Part shown: positions 28,924-37,962 of the stretch, one piece after another
How the letters are laid out: every line of letters begins with the position of its first letter
Numbering within the stretch: the first letter of the stretch is position 1
NCBI GenBank assembly: GCA_021780035.1
Contig: JAJXZO010000109.1
Location: 1-37,962 of the forward strand
From: Pseudomonadota bacterium
GTDB lineage: Bacteria; Pseudomonadota; Alphaproteobacteria; Acetobacterales; Acetobacteraceae
Direction: 5' to 3'
DNA: 37,962 bases
The notes under the pieces: model-generated
What the model saw: only the letters and a program-made list of their open reading frames with translations
Databases searched by the model: none
What the model was told of the DNA's origin: nothing
Program-made: the position numbers and the translations under genes

Positions 28924-29610
28924 ATTCTCACCGACGGCGAATGGCAGGCGGTCTGGCTGTCGTTCCGGGTGGCGCTGGAAGCGGTGGGCTTCGGCCTGCC
29001 GCTTGCGGTGCTGACCGCCTGGGTGCTGGTGCGCTGCCGCTTTCCCGGCCGCGCCTTGCTCAACGCCTTCGTACACCTCCCCCTGGTGCTGCCGCCGGTG
29101 GTGGTGGGATGGCTGCTCCTGATCCTGTTCGGCGTGCGCGGGCCGATCGGCTCGCTGCTGCTCTCCTGGTTCGGCATCCGCCTCGCCTTCACCACCGCCG
29201 CCGCCACGCTCGCCAGCGCGGTGATGGTGTTTCCGATCATGGTTCGCTCGATGCGCCTCGCGCTCGAGGCCGCGGACCTTGGCCTGGAGCAGGCGGCGCG
29301 CACGCTCGGCGCCGGCAGGCTCGACCGCTTCTTCACCATCACCCTGCCGCTCGCCTCGCCCGGCGTGCTGGTGGGCGCCATCGTCGCCTACGCCACCTGC
29401 CTCGGCCAGTTCGGCGCCGTCATCACCTTCGCCGCCAACATCCCCGGCGCCACGCAGACGCTGCCGCTCGCCATCTACGCGGCGCTGCAGCAGCCGGGGG
29501 GAGAGAGCCGCGCCGCCGAACTTTCCCTTATCGCGGTGGTGCTCGCGCTCGCTGGCCTCCTCGCCTCCGAGTGGGCGAACCGCCGGCTCAATTCGATGCT
29601 CGGCCGATGA
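28924..29610 (+). CDS. modB: Molybdate ABC transporter permease ModB; proposed ATT start
   Basis: ILTDGEWQAVWLSFRVALEAVGFGLPLAVLTAWVLVRCRFPGRALL resembles the ModB N-terminus (E. coli MILTDPEWQAVLLSLKV, from memory); no ATG/GTG/TTG between the TAG and GTG 28969; SD GGGAGG at 28911-28916. Gene call strong, start codon uncertain. Confidence 0.88.
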   Translation: MLTDGEWQAVWLSFRVALEAVGFGLPLAVLTAWVLVRCRFPGRALLNAFVHLPLVLPPVVVGWLLLILFGVRGPIGSLLLSWFGIRLAFTTAAATLASAVMVFPIMVRSMRLALEAADLGLEQAARTLGAGRLDRFFTITLPLASPGVLVGAIVAYATCLGQFGAVITFAANIPGATQTLPLAIYAALQQPGGESRAAELSLIAVVLALAGLLASEWANRRLNSMLGR

Positions 29611-30746
29611 GCCTCGACGTTTCCATCGGCCACCGCTTCCCTTCCTTCGAGATCGCGGTGGCCTTCAGCGCCCCCGCCCCCGGCATCACCGTGCTGTTCG
29701 GCGCCTCGGGCGCCGGCAAATCCACCGTCATCACCGCCGTCGCCGGGCTGCTGCGGCCGCAGCACTGCCGCGTGCGCATCGGCCCCGAGGTTCTGGCCGA
29801 CACCAACAACGGCACCTGGACGGCACCCGAGAACCGGCGCGTCGGCATGGTATTCCAGGACGCGCGGCTGTTCCCGCATCTCTCCGTCGCCGACAACCTG
29901 CGTTACGGCCTGAGGCGGGCAAAGGTGCGGGGGCGGATCGACTTTGCCGAGGTCGTGGATCTTCTCGGCATCGAGCCCCTGCTCGGCCGACGCACGCACG
30001 CGCTCTCGGGCGGCGAACGGCAGCGAGTGGCGATCGGCCGCGCCTTGCTCGCGCAGCCCAGGCTGCTGCTGATGGACGAGCCGCTGGCCAGCCTCGACGC
30101 CCCGCGCAAGGCCGAGATCCTGCCTTATCTGATCCGCCTGAAGGCACGGCTCGATCTGCCGGTGCTCTACGTCACGCACGCCCTCGACGAACTGGTGCAA
30201 CTCGCCGATTACGCGGTGCTGCTGGCAGAGGGCCGGGTGCAGGCCGCCGGCCCGGTGGAGGAAATCGCCGCCCGCGCCGACCTGCCGCTGGCCGGCCGTG
30301 CCGACGCCGCCGCCGTGCTCGCCTGCACCATCGCCGGCCATGAGCCAGAGCGCCAACTCACGCGCCTCGCCTGGGGCGACGCCGTGCTGTGGGTGGTGCA
30401 GATCGACCGCCCGGTGGGAGCGAAGGTGCGGCTCCGCATCCCCGCCCGCGAGGTGATTCTCGCCCGCGCCGGCCTGCCGCTCGCCGACAGCCTCAGTGTG
30501 CACAACGTCGTCTCCGGCGTCGTGCGGGCGGTGGCGCCCCGCCCGCCACGCCACACCGCGATGGTGGAAGTGACGGCAGGCGGCGGCAGCCTGCTCGCCC
30601 ACGTCACCCCGGATGCGGTGCAACGCCTCGGCCTCGCCCCCAACGTTCCCGTGGCGGCGCTGATCAAGTCGATGGCGATCGAGGTGATCGGCGACACGGA
30701 CGACACGGACGACACGGAAGCGCCGCCCGCCTACCCGGAACGCTGA
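29607..30746 (+). CDS. modC: Molybdate ABC transporter ATP-binding protein ModC
   Basis: GASGAGKSTVI Walker A; LSGGERQRVAIGRALLAQPRLLLMDEPLASLD; C-terminal TOBE domains; ATGA overlap with modB. Confidence 0.95.
   Translation: MSLDVSIGHRFPSFEIAVAFSAPAPGITVLFGASGAGKSTVITAVAGLLRPQHCRVRIGPEVLADTNNGTWTAPENRRVGMVFQDARLFPHLSVADNLRYGLRRAKVRGRIDFAEVVDLLGIEPLLGRRTHALSGGERQRVAIGRALLAQPRLLLMDEPLASLDAPRKAEILPYLIRLKARLDLPVLYVTHALDELVQLADYAVLLAEGRVQAAGPVEEIAARADLPLAGRADAAAVLACTIAGHEPERQLTRLAWGDAVLWVVQIDRPVGAKVRLRIPAREVILARAGLPLADSLSVHNVVSGVVRAVAPRPPRHTAMVEVTAGGGSLLAHVTPDAVQRLGLAPNVPVAALIKSMAIEVIGDTDDTDDTEAPPAYPER
30693..30719 (+). repeat. Three tandem 9-bp repeats (GACACGGAC x2, GACACGGAA) near modC 3' end
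   Basis: Encodes DTD-DTD-DTE in the ModC C-terminal tail. Confidence 0.85.
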
Positions 30747-30783
30747 AGCGGGACTACGCTCGCCGCGGAAAGGATTCCCGCCG

Positions 30784-31842
30784 ATGCCGCTCCGCCTGCG
30801 CGAGCGTTCCCTCGCCTTCCGCGCTTCTTCGGACACCTTCGCTTCCTGCCACGCCGCCACCCTTCTCGCCCTGCCGGAAGGAAGGCTGCTCCTCGCCTGC
30901 TTCGCCGGCAGCGGCGAAGGCAAGGACGATTCCGCCATCTGGCTCGCCCTGCGCGGCCCGGGCGGATGGGAAACGCCGCGCCGGCTGTTCGCGGAAGCGG
31001 GGCTGCCGCACTGGAACCCGGTGCTGCACGCCGACGGTGTGCGCCTGCTGCTGTTCTACAAGGTCGGTGCGGACGTGCAGCGCTGGACCACCCGCGTCTC
31101 CGAGTCCCAGGACGGCGGGGAAAGCTGGTCGGCGCCCCGGCCGCTCGTTGCCGGAGATGCCCGCCCGCGCGGGCCGGTGAAGAACAAGCTCCTGGCGCTG
31201 GAAAACGGCGACTGGCTCGCCCCCAATTCAGTGGAGGCCGCCACCGCCTGGGACGCGAGCGTGGACATCTCCACCGATCGCGGAGCGCACTGGCAACTGG
31301 CGCCGGTGCCGCTCGCGCATCCCGCCGCCACGGCCCCGCCCGCCGATACCGCCTCCCGCTGGCCGGGCCTCGCCGCGCAGCAGTTGTGGGAGAACGACCC
31401 CGCCCGCGTCTTCTCCTGGGACGGGGTGATCCAGCCCAGCCTGTGGCAGTCCGGCCCGGAGCGGGTGCACATGCTGCTGCGCAGCACCAGGGGCACCATC
31501 TACCGCAGCGACTCCGCCGACGCCGGTCGGCACTGGTGCGCCGCCTACGCCACGGACCTTCCCAACAACAACAGCGGCCTCGACCTCGTGCGCGCGGACG
31601 GTGCGCTGGTGCTCGCCTGCAATCCGGTGCGCGGCAACTGGGGAAGGCGCACGCCGCTCGCGCTGCTCGCCTCGGCCGACAACGGCGCAAGTTGGCCGGA
31701 ACGCTTCGTCGTCAAGGACGGCGAGGGCGAGTTCTCGTATCCGGCGATCGTCACCGATGGCACTTCGCTTCATCTCGCCTACACCATCGACCGCCGCGCC
31801 ATCGCCTATGCCCACTTCGAACTGGCGCCCTGGGCGCCCTGA
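30784..31842 (+). CDS. Sialidase/BNR-repeat family protein without signal peptide
   Basis: Asp-box-like motifs SQDGGESW, STDRGAHW, SADAGRHW, SADNGASW; no N-terminal hydrophobic leader. Confidence 0.85.
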   Translation: MPLRLRERSLAFRASSDTFASCHAATLLALPEGRLLLACFAGSGEGKDDSAIWLALRGPGGWETPRRLFAEAGLPHWNPVLHADGVRLLLFYKVGADVQRWTTRVSESQDGGESWSAPRPLVAGDARPRGPVKNKLLALENGDWLAPNSVEAATAWDASVDISTDRGAHWQLAPVPLAHPAATAPPADTASRWPGLAAQQLWENDPARVFSWDGVIQPSLWQSGPERVHMLLRSTRGTIYRSDSADAGRHWCAAYATDLPNNNSGLDLVRADGALVLACNPVRGNWGRRTPLALLASADNGASWPERFVVKDGEGEFSYPAIVTDGTSLHLAYTIDRRAIAYAHFELAPWAP

Positions 31843-31869
31843 TCGCAAGCGGTTGATTGGCGGCGCGTC

Positions 31870-31890
31870 CGGTAGCGGGGTAACGCTGGC
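31870..31890 (+). promoter_or_regulatory. Possible LacI-family operator upstream of sugar ABC operon
   Basis: CGGTAGCGGGGTAACGCTGGC shares CGGTAGCGGG with the minus-strand palindrome upstream of the lacI-type gene. Confidence 0.3.
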
Positions 31891-31947
31891 GGTCCACCCG
31901 CGCCGCGCCCCGATCGCTGCGGCAGGCCGCGGGCATATCGGGAGGAT

Positions 31948-33264
31948 ATGGCAATGAAACTGAAAACTGCTCTGCTTTCCGCCGGCGCCGTCCTGCTGCT
32001 CGCCGCGCCCGCCGCCGTACCGGCGGCAAAGGCGGCCGGACCGGTGACGGTGACCGTGTGGTCGTGGACGCCGGTGACGCCCACGATGAACGCCGAGATC
32101 GCCGCCATCGAGAAGGCGCACCCCAACATCGTGGTGAAGGCCACCATCCAGCCGCACCCGGTGTATTCGGTGTCGCTGCAGGCCGCTGCCGGTTCCGGCA
32201 ACCTGCCCGACATCGTCGGCCTTTCGCCCGGCGCGGAAACGCAGGCCTACAGGCCGCACCTGATCAACCTGACCCCAGTGGCGGAATCGCTGTGGGGGAA
32301 GAACTGGCAAAGCCACTACTCGGACGCGCTGCTCACCGAGGCGCGCTTCGGCAACCCCGCCGGCGACAGCAATTTCTATGCCTTGCCGCAAGAGGCGCAG
32401 CTCAACAACCTCTGGTACAACATCCCCGCCTTCAAGAAAGCCGGCATCAAGGCGCCACCGCGCACGCTCGCGGAAATGGAGGCCGACGCCGCGAAGCTGC
32501 GCAAGGCGGGCTACATGCCCTTCTACCAGGGCGCGGCCACCGGCGTGTTCGACGTCTGGACGTTCCTGATGATCGCGCTGCAGACGGCGCCGAACGCCGT
32601 GCTGCCGGCCGAGCAGGGCCAGGCCGTATGGGACCAGCCGGGCATGACGGAAGCCGCCCGCGTGTGGCAGGAGCTGTTCACCAAGCAGGTGGTGCAGCCG
32701 GGCGCCTTGAGCGCGCTGCAGTATCCCACGGGCGCCAATCTGTTCGCCGCCGGCCGCGTCGGCATGATCGGCCTCGGCTCGTGGTGGTTGCAGGAAACCG
32801 GTCTCTCGCAGGTGCCGGGCCTGAAGACGATGTCCGACTACGGCACCTTCAGCTTCCCGGCGGTGAAGGCCGGCGGCAAGCCCACCCCGCCCTTTGGCGG
32901 TGTCGACTTCGGCTGGGGGATCACCGACAAGGCGGCCGCCTCGCCCGACGTGCTGGCGGCGTCGAAGATCGTGCTGAAGGAGTTCATCAGCGGCGTGGGC
33001 GAGCAGGTGGCGCTGAACCAGCTGAACGACCTGCCGGCCTTCGGCGGCATGAAGCCAACCGTGCCGATGAGCGCGCATCTCACCGCAGTGTACGAAAACT
33101 ACATCAAGGAACTGCCGCTCGCGCATCCGCACGTCATCGGCAATCCGGTGATCAACCAGAGCCTGATCAGCGGGCTGCAGGCGATCGGCGCCGGCAAGAT
33201 GACGCCGGAAGCGGCGATGGCTGAAGTGCAGAAGACGGCTCTCGCCCAGCAGAAGGCGCACTGA
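31948..33264 (+). CDS. Carbohydrate ABC transporter substrate-binding protein (family 1 solute-binding)
   Basis: Strong SD GGGAGGATATGGCA before ATG; signal peptide; VTVTVWSWTPVTPTMNAEIAAIEKAHPNIVVK; followed by two permeases. Confidence 0.92.
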   Translation: MAMKLKTALLSAGAVLLLAAPAAVPAAKAAGPVTVTVWSWTPVTPTMNAEIAAIEKAHPNIVVKATIQPHPVYSVSLQAAAGSGNLPDIVGLSPGAETQAYRPHLINLTPVAESLWGKNWQSHYSDALLTEARFGNPAGDSNFYALPQEAQLNNLWYNIPAFKKAGIKAPPRTLAEMEADAAKLRKAGYMPFYQGAATGVFDVWTFLMIALQTAPNAVLPAEQGQAVWDQPGMTEAARVWQELFTKQVVQPGALSALQYPTGANLFAAGRVGMIGLGSWWLQETGLSQVPGLKTMSDYGTFSFPAVKAGGKPTPPFGGVDFGWGITDKAAASPDVLAASKIVLKEFISGVGEQVALNQLNDLPAFGGMKPTVPMSAHLTAVYENYIKELPLAHPHVIGNPVINQSLISGLQAIGAGKMTPEAAMAEVQKTALAQQKAH

Positions 33265-33266
33265 CC

Positions 33267-34175
33267 GTGTCCACCGGCGTGCCACGGCGCGTAGCGAAGA
33301 GGCGCATGGCACGCCGCAGGCGCCCCTGGGAGCCGTGGCTCTACGTGCTGCCGGGGCTGCTGGTGTTCGCCATCTTCATCGCCTACCCGATCCTGGCCAA
33401 CATCGTGGGCAGCCTCGTCGGCACGCATGGCGAGCTCAGCCTCGCCAACTACCGGCAGGCTGCCTCCGATGCGGTGTTCTGGACCGCGGTCCGCAACTCC
33501 GGCATCTGGGTGGTGGCGTGCGTGCTCGCCGAGGGCGCCATCGGCTTCACCCTTGCGCTCGCCATCGAGCTTTACGTGCCCATCGGCAAGGTGGCGTTCC
33601 GCACGCTGCTTTTCCTGCCGATGGTGGTGACGCCCTCGGTGATCGCGCTCGTGTTCTCCACCATCTACGCGCCAGGCTATGGGCTCCTGTTCGGCCTGTT
33701 CGATTACTTCGGCCTCGCCGGCAGCTTCCCCGCGATTCTTGGCGATCCGTCCACGGCCACGCTCGGCGTCATCGCCGTCAACGTCTGGCAGTGGTGCGGC
33801 TTCTTCGTGCTGATGTACTGCGTCGGCCTCGCGCAGATCGACCGCGAACTGCTGGCCGCGGCGGCGATCGACGGCGCCGCCGGCCTCGCCCGCGTCCGCT
33901 ACGTCATCTGGCCGCTGTTGTGGCCCACTACCACCTCGCTCGTCGTGCTCGGCACCATCGAGGCGCTGCAGCAGTTCCCGCTCATCTTTCTGATGACCGA
34001 AGGCGGGCCAGCCGATTCGACGCAGACGCTCGCCACGTACATTTTCCAGACGGCGTTCGTGCTGAACGAGACGCACTACGCCTCGGCCGTGGCGGTGGTG
34101 CTGTTCGTGCTCGCGCTCGTCCTCATCGTGCTGCAGTACCGGCTCGGCCGGGCGGAGCAGGCGGCCCATGCGTAA
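33267..34175 (+). CDS. Carbohydrate ABC transporter permease (MalF/UgpA type)
   Basis: GTG start; EAA loop LLAAAAIDGAAGLARVRYVIWPLLWPTT; about 6 TM segments. Confidence 0.93.
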   Translation: MSTGVPRRVAKRRMARRRRPWEPWLYVLPGLLVFAIFIAYPILANIVGSLVGTHGELSLANYRQAASDAVFWTAVRNSGIWVVACVLAEGAIGFTLALAIELYVPIGKVAFRTLLFLPMVVTPSVIALVFSTIYAPGYGLLFGLFDYFGLAGSFPAILGDPSTATLGVIAVNVWQWCGFFVLMYCVGLAQIDRELLAAAAIDGAAGLARVRYVIWPLLWPTTTSLVVLGTIEALQQFPLIFLMTEGGPADSTQTLATYIFQTAFVLNETHYASAVAVVLFVLALVLIVLQYRLGRAEQAAHA

Positions 34176-34995
34176 ACCCCTCACCCGCTCCGGGCTCTTT
34201 GCCGGAGCGCTGCTGCTCGCCGCCACCGCCGTCAGTCTGGTGCCGAGCATCTACATGTTCGACATCTCTCTCCGCAACGCCACCGACAGCTTCTCTCCGG
34301 CGCTGATCGCCTCCCATGTCACCTTCGCCAACTGGCAGGCGATTCTTCTGCACGGCGACCTCGCCCGCTTCTTCCTGAACAGCGCGCTGGTGAGTGTCGC
34401 CACCGTGGCGCTCACCCTCGTCTGCGTCATCGGTCTTTCGTATGCGATCTCGCGGCTGCGCATCAAAGGCGGGCACATCCTGCTTCTGCTGGTGGTCTCG
34501 GCGCTGCTGCTGCCGCTCGCCTCGCTGCTCGTGCCCATCGCCAAGCTCCTGGAGATGCTCGGCATGACCAACAGCTACTTCGGGCTGATCGGCCCGGAAA
34601 CGGCGATCGGAATTCCTTTCGGCACCGTTATCGTCAAGGCGGCGATGGACGAAATCCCTGTGGCGCTCGAGGAGGCCGCGCGCATCGACGGCGCCGGTTC
34701 CTTCGCCGTGCTGCTCCGCGTGGTGGTGCCGCTGGTGCAGCCGTCGCTTATCGTCGTCGCCATCTGGCAGTTCCTTTATTCGTGGAACGAGTTCTTCCTC
34801 GCGCTGGTCATCATGACGCGCGACGCGATGAAGCCGCTGCCGCTGGCGCCGCTCTACTACCAGGGGCCGTTCATGACCGACCCGGGCAAACTGTTCGCCA
34901 TCCTCACGCTGATCGCGGTGGTGCCGATGCTCGCGTACATCGTGCTGCAGCGGTGGTTCGTCGCCGGGCTGATGGAGGGCGGCGTCAAGGGCTGA
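34168..34995 (+). CDS. Carbohydrate ABC transporter permease (MalG/UgpE type)
   Basis: EAA loop ALEEAARIDGAGSFAVLLRVVVPLVQPSL; overlaps upstream permease by 8 nt. Confidence 0.94.
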   Translation: MRKPLTRSGLFAGALLLAATAVSLVPSIYMFDISLRNATDSFSPALIASHVTFANWQAILLHGDLARFFLNSALVSVATVALTLVCVIGLSYAISRLRIKGGHILLLLVVSALLLPLASLLVPIAKLLEMLGMTNSYFGLIGPETAIGIPFGTVIVKAAMDEIPVALEEAARIDGAGSFAVLLRVVVPLVQPSLIVVAIWQFLYSWNEFFLALVIMTRDAMKPLPLAPLYYQGPFMTDPGKLFAILTLIAVVPMLAYIVLQRWFVAGLMEGGVKG

Positions 34996-34999
34996 CGCC
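34981..34999. terminator. Perfect 7-bp stem/5-nt loop hairpin over permease stop codon at convergent junction
   Basis: GGCGTCA-AGGGC-TGACGCC spans TGA 34993-34995; no U-tract. Confidence 0.4.
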
Positions 35000-35005
35000 C
35001 CGGCT

Positions 35006-36016
35006 TCAGGTGGTGGCGCGCGGCACGATGCGAAACGGCATCAGCACGCGCGCGGGCGCGGACTCGCCGGCGATGCGGGCCAACAGGTTTCTCGCCGCCA
35101 TCCGGCCCATCTCGGCGCTGTCCACCGTGACGCTGGTGATCGCCGGCTCGCTTTCCCGGCACACCTCGAGGTCGCCGAAGCCGCAGATGGCCAGTTGCTC
35201 CGGAACGGCGAGGCCGCGCACCCGCGCCTCGGTAAGCATGCCGAGCGCCGTCATGTCGGAACCGCACATCACCGCCGTTGCGGGAGCGAGATCGGGAGCC
35301 AGGCGACGCATGGCATCGCGGCCGTCGGCGATACCGCTCGGCGCGGAATAGATCCATTCGCCCACCAGCGTGCCGCCAAGTTCCCGCACCGTGGCGGCGA
35401 ATCCCGCGCCGCGCTCCACCGCGCGGGCATCGTTGCCGCGCGCCACGGCGAACCGTTTGTGCCCGCGCCCGGCGAAGAAGCGCGCCACCTCCACCCCCAC
35501 CTCGCGGTGGTCGAAGCCCACCAGCATGTCGATCGGGTTCGGGGTGAAGTCGAACATCTCCACCACCGGCACCGCCGCCTCGCGCAGCAGCGCCGCAACC
35601 GCGGGCGGATGGTGGCTGCCGACCAGCAGCAGCCCGTCGGGCCTCCGCCCCAGCACGGCGCGGATCAGCCCCGGCATGTCGAGGTCCTCCTGGTAGCCGG
35701 AAAGCCCCAGCAGCACGTGGTAGCCGGCCTGGCTCATCGCGTCGGTGAACGCCGACACCGGAGCGGCGAACAGCGGGTGGGCGATGGTGGGCACGATGGC
35801 GGCGATCATGCGGCTGCGGCGGCTGGAAAGCCCGCCGGCGATCAGGTTCGGCACATAGCCGAGCTTGTCGATCGCCTCGCGCACGCGCGCCGCTGTGGCG
35901 GGGGACACCCGATCCGGCGCGTTCAGCACGCGGGAGACGGTCATCGGCGCCACATTGGCCGCGGCGGCAACATCGACGATCTTCACTGCGGCGGAAGTTC
36001 CGCGCTTTCGGGCCAT
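35006..36016 (-). CDS. LacI/GntR-type transcriptional regulator
   Basis: VKIVDVAAAANVAPMTVSRVLNAPDRVSPATAARVREAIDKLGYVPNLIAGGLSSRRS; periplasmic-binding-like ligand domain. Confidence 0.95.
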   Translation of the reverse strand: MARKRGTSAAVKIVDVAAAANVAPMTVSRVLNAPDRVSPATAARVREAIDKLGYVPNLIAGGLSSRRSRMIAAIVPTIAHPLFAAPVSAFTDAMSQAGYHVLLGLSGYQEDLDMPGLIRAVLGRRPDGLLLVGSHHPPAVAALLREAAVPVVEMFDFTPNPIDMLVGFDHREVGVEVARFFAGRGHKRFAVARGNDARAVERGAGFAATVRELGGTLVGEWIYSAPSGIADGRDAMRRLAPDLAPATAVMCGSDMTALGMLTEARVRGLAVPEQLAICGFGDLEVCRESEPAITSVTVDSAEMGRMAARNLLARIAGESAPARVLMPFRIVPRATT

Positions 36017-36053
36017 TGTTTTCTCTCCCGCTCGCGATTTCGAGCGAGCAACC

Positions 36054-37583
<1,530 letters not shown>

Positions 37584-37602
37584 GATGTTTCCTCCCTGAC
37601 GG

Positions 37603-37614
37603 GCGAAGCTTCGC
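37603..37614. promoter_or_regulatory. Perfect 12-bp palindrome GCGAAGCTTCGC upstream of glpK start
   Basis: Ungapped palindrome 20 bp 5' of the glpK ATG (minus strand); size and symmetry are LacI-operator-like. Confidence 0.35.
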
Positions 37615-37732
37615 TTTTGCGCCGCCGGCCCGCAAGCGCCCGCCTGCGGCTCCGCCGCCCGAACAGCGGGCTCGGGTCCACTTTGCACTTGGCAGGCGGG
37701 GCGGGTTTGTCTATCCACGGCGGCGCCGCCAC

Positions 37733-37807
37733 GACCCCTTCGTCTAGTGGTTAGGACACCAGCCTTTCACGCTGGTAACACGGGTTCGAGCCCCGTAGGG
37801 GTCGCCA
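37733..37807 (+). tRNA. tRNA-Glu (anticodon TTC)
   Basis: Acceptor GACCCCT/AGGGGTC, anticodon arm CCAGC-CTTTCAC-GCTGG, T arm CGGG-TTCGAGC-CCCG, encoded GCCA 3' end. Confidence 0.97.
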
Positions 37808-37841
37808 AGCGATTTCAAAGAGTTAGACGGTATCTCGGTAG

Positions 37842-37858
37842 CCGGGGCAAAACCCCGG
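37842..37858 (+). terminator. Hairpin downstream of tRNA-Glu
   Basis: CCGGGG-CAAAA-CCCCGG; weak T-rich stretch GTTTT several bases downstream. Confidence 0.3.
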
Positions 37859-37913
37859 GTGGCGGGTGTTTTCCAGCTTGCGGCGACGCGGCCGGGTACG
37901 ATTCGCTTGGGTT

Positions 37914-37962
37914 ATGTCGCCGCCCACCGACCCTTCCGATCTGCCGCGCGCCGAGCTGGAAG
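37914..37962 (+). CDS. Possible 5' end of IS66-like transposase (truncated by window edge)
   Basis: ATG then SPPTDPSDLPRAELE, resembling N-termini of IS66 TnpC proteins from memory; only 16 codons visible. Confidence 0.4.
   Translation, partial: MSPPTDPSDLPRAELE

Overview
High-GC (probably alphaproteobacterial, Acetobacteraceae/Rhodospirillales-like) chromosomal window, densely coding. From left to right: 3' part of murA; acyl-CoA (oxalyl-CoA-like) ligase; panE; Lrp/AsnC regulator (-); Asp/Glu racemase family; CyuA/UPF0597 L-cysteine desulfidase family (-); tadA (-); PuuD-like class I amidotransferase; RsuA/RluB pseudouridine synthase; rsmD; a complete RND efflux operon on the minus strand (MdtA-like MFP, MdtB- and MdtC-like permeases, NodT/OprM-like outer-membrane factor); tusA; HDAC-like deacetylase; xseB-ispA-tlyA (no dxs between); a 71-aa orphan protein; DUF2272 lipoprotein plus small TM protein (-); a tightly overlapping trio (secreted alpha/beta hydrolase, 811-aa membrane SpeE-like protein, Tat-signal PIMT-like methyltransferase); modE-modA-modB-modC; cytoplasmic sialidase-like BNR protein; sugar ABC transporter (SBP and two permeases, no ATPase); LacI regulator (-); glpK (-); tRNA-Glu(UUC); and at the right edge the probable start of an IS66-like transposase. 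The strongest unusual signals are: (1) modA and modB lie in one reading frame separated by a single TAG, and ModB-like sequence resumes at an ATT codon with an ideally spaced Shine-Dalgarno, suggesting AUU initiation (or readthrough); (2) a 16-bp-arm near-perfect inverted repeat covering the modE start codon and a TATAGT -10-like box, a candidate autoregulatory Mo-box on a leaderless mRNA; (3) the overlapping hydrolase/SpeE-like/Tat-PIMT trio, with a PIMT whose catalytic loop is altered. No CRISPR array, prophage or obvious defence system was seen. All calls are by eye, without database searches.
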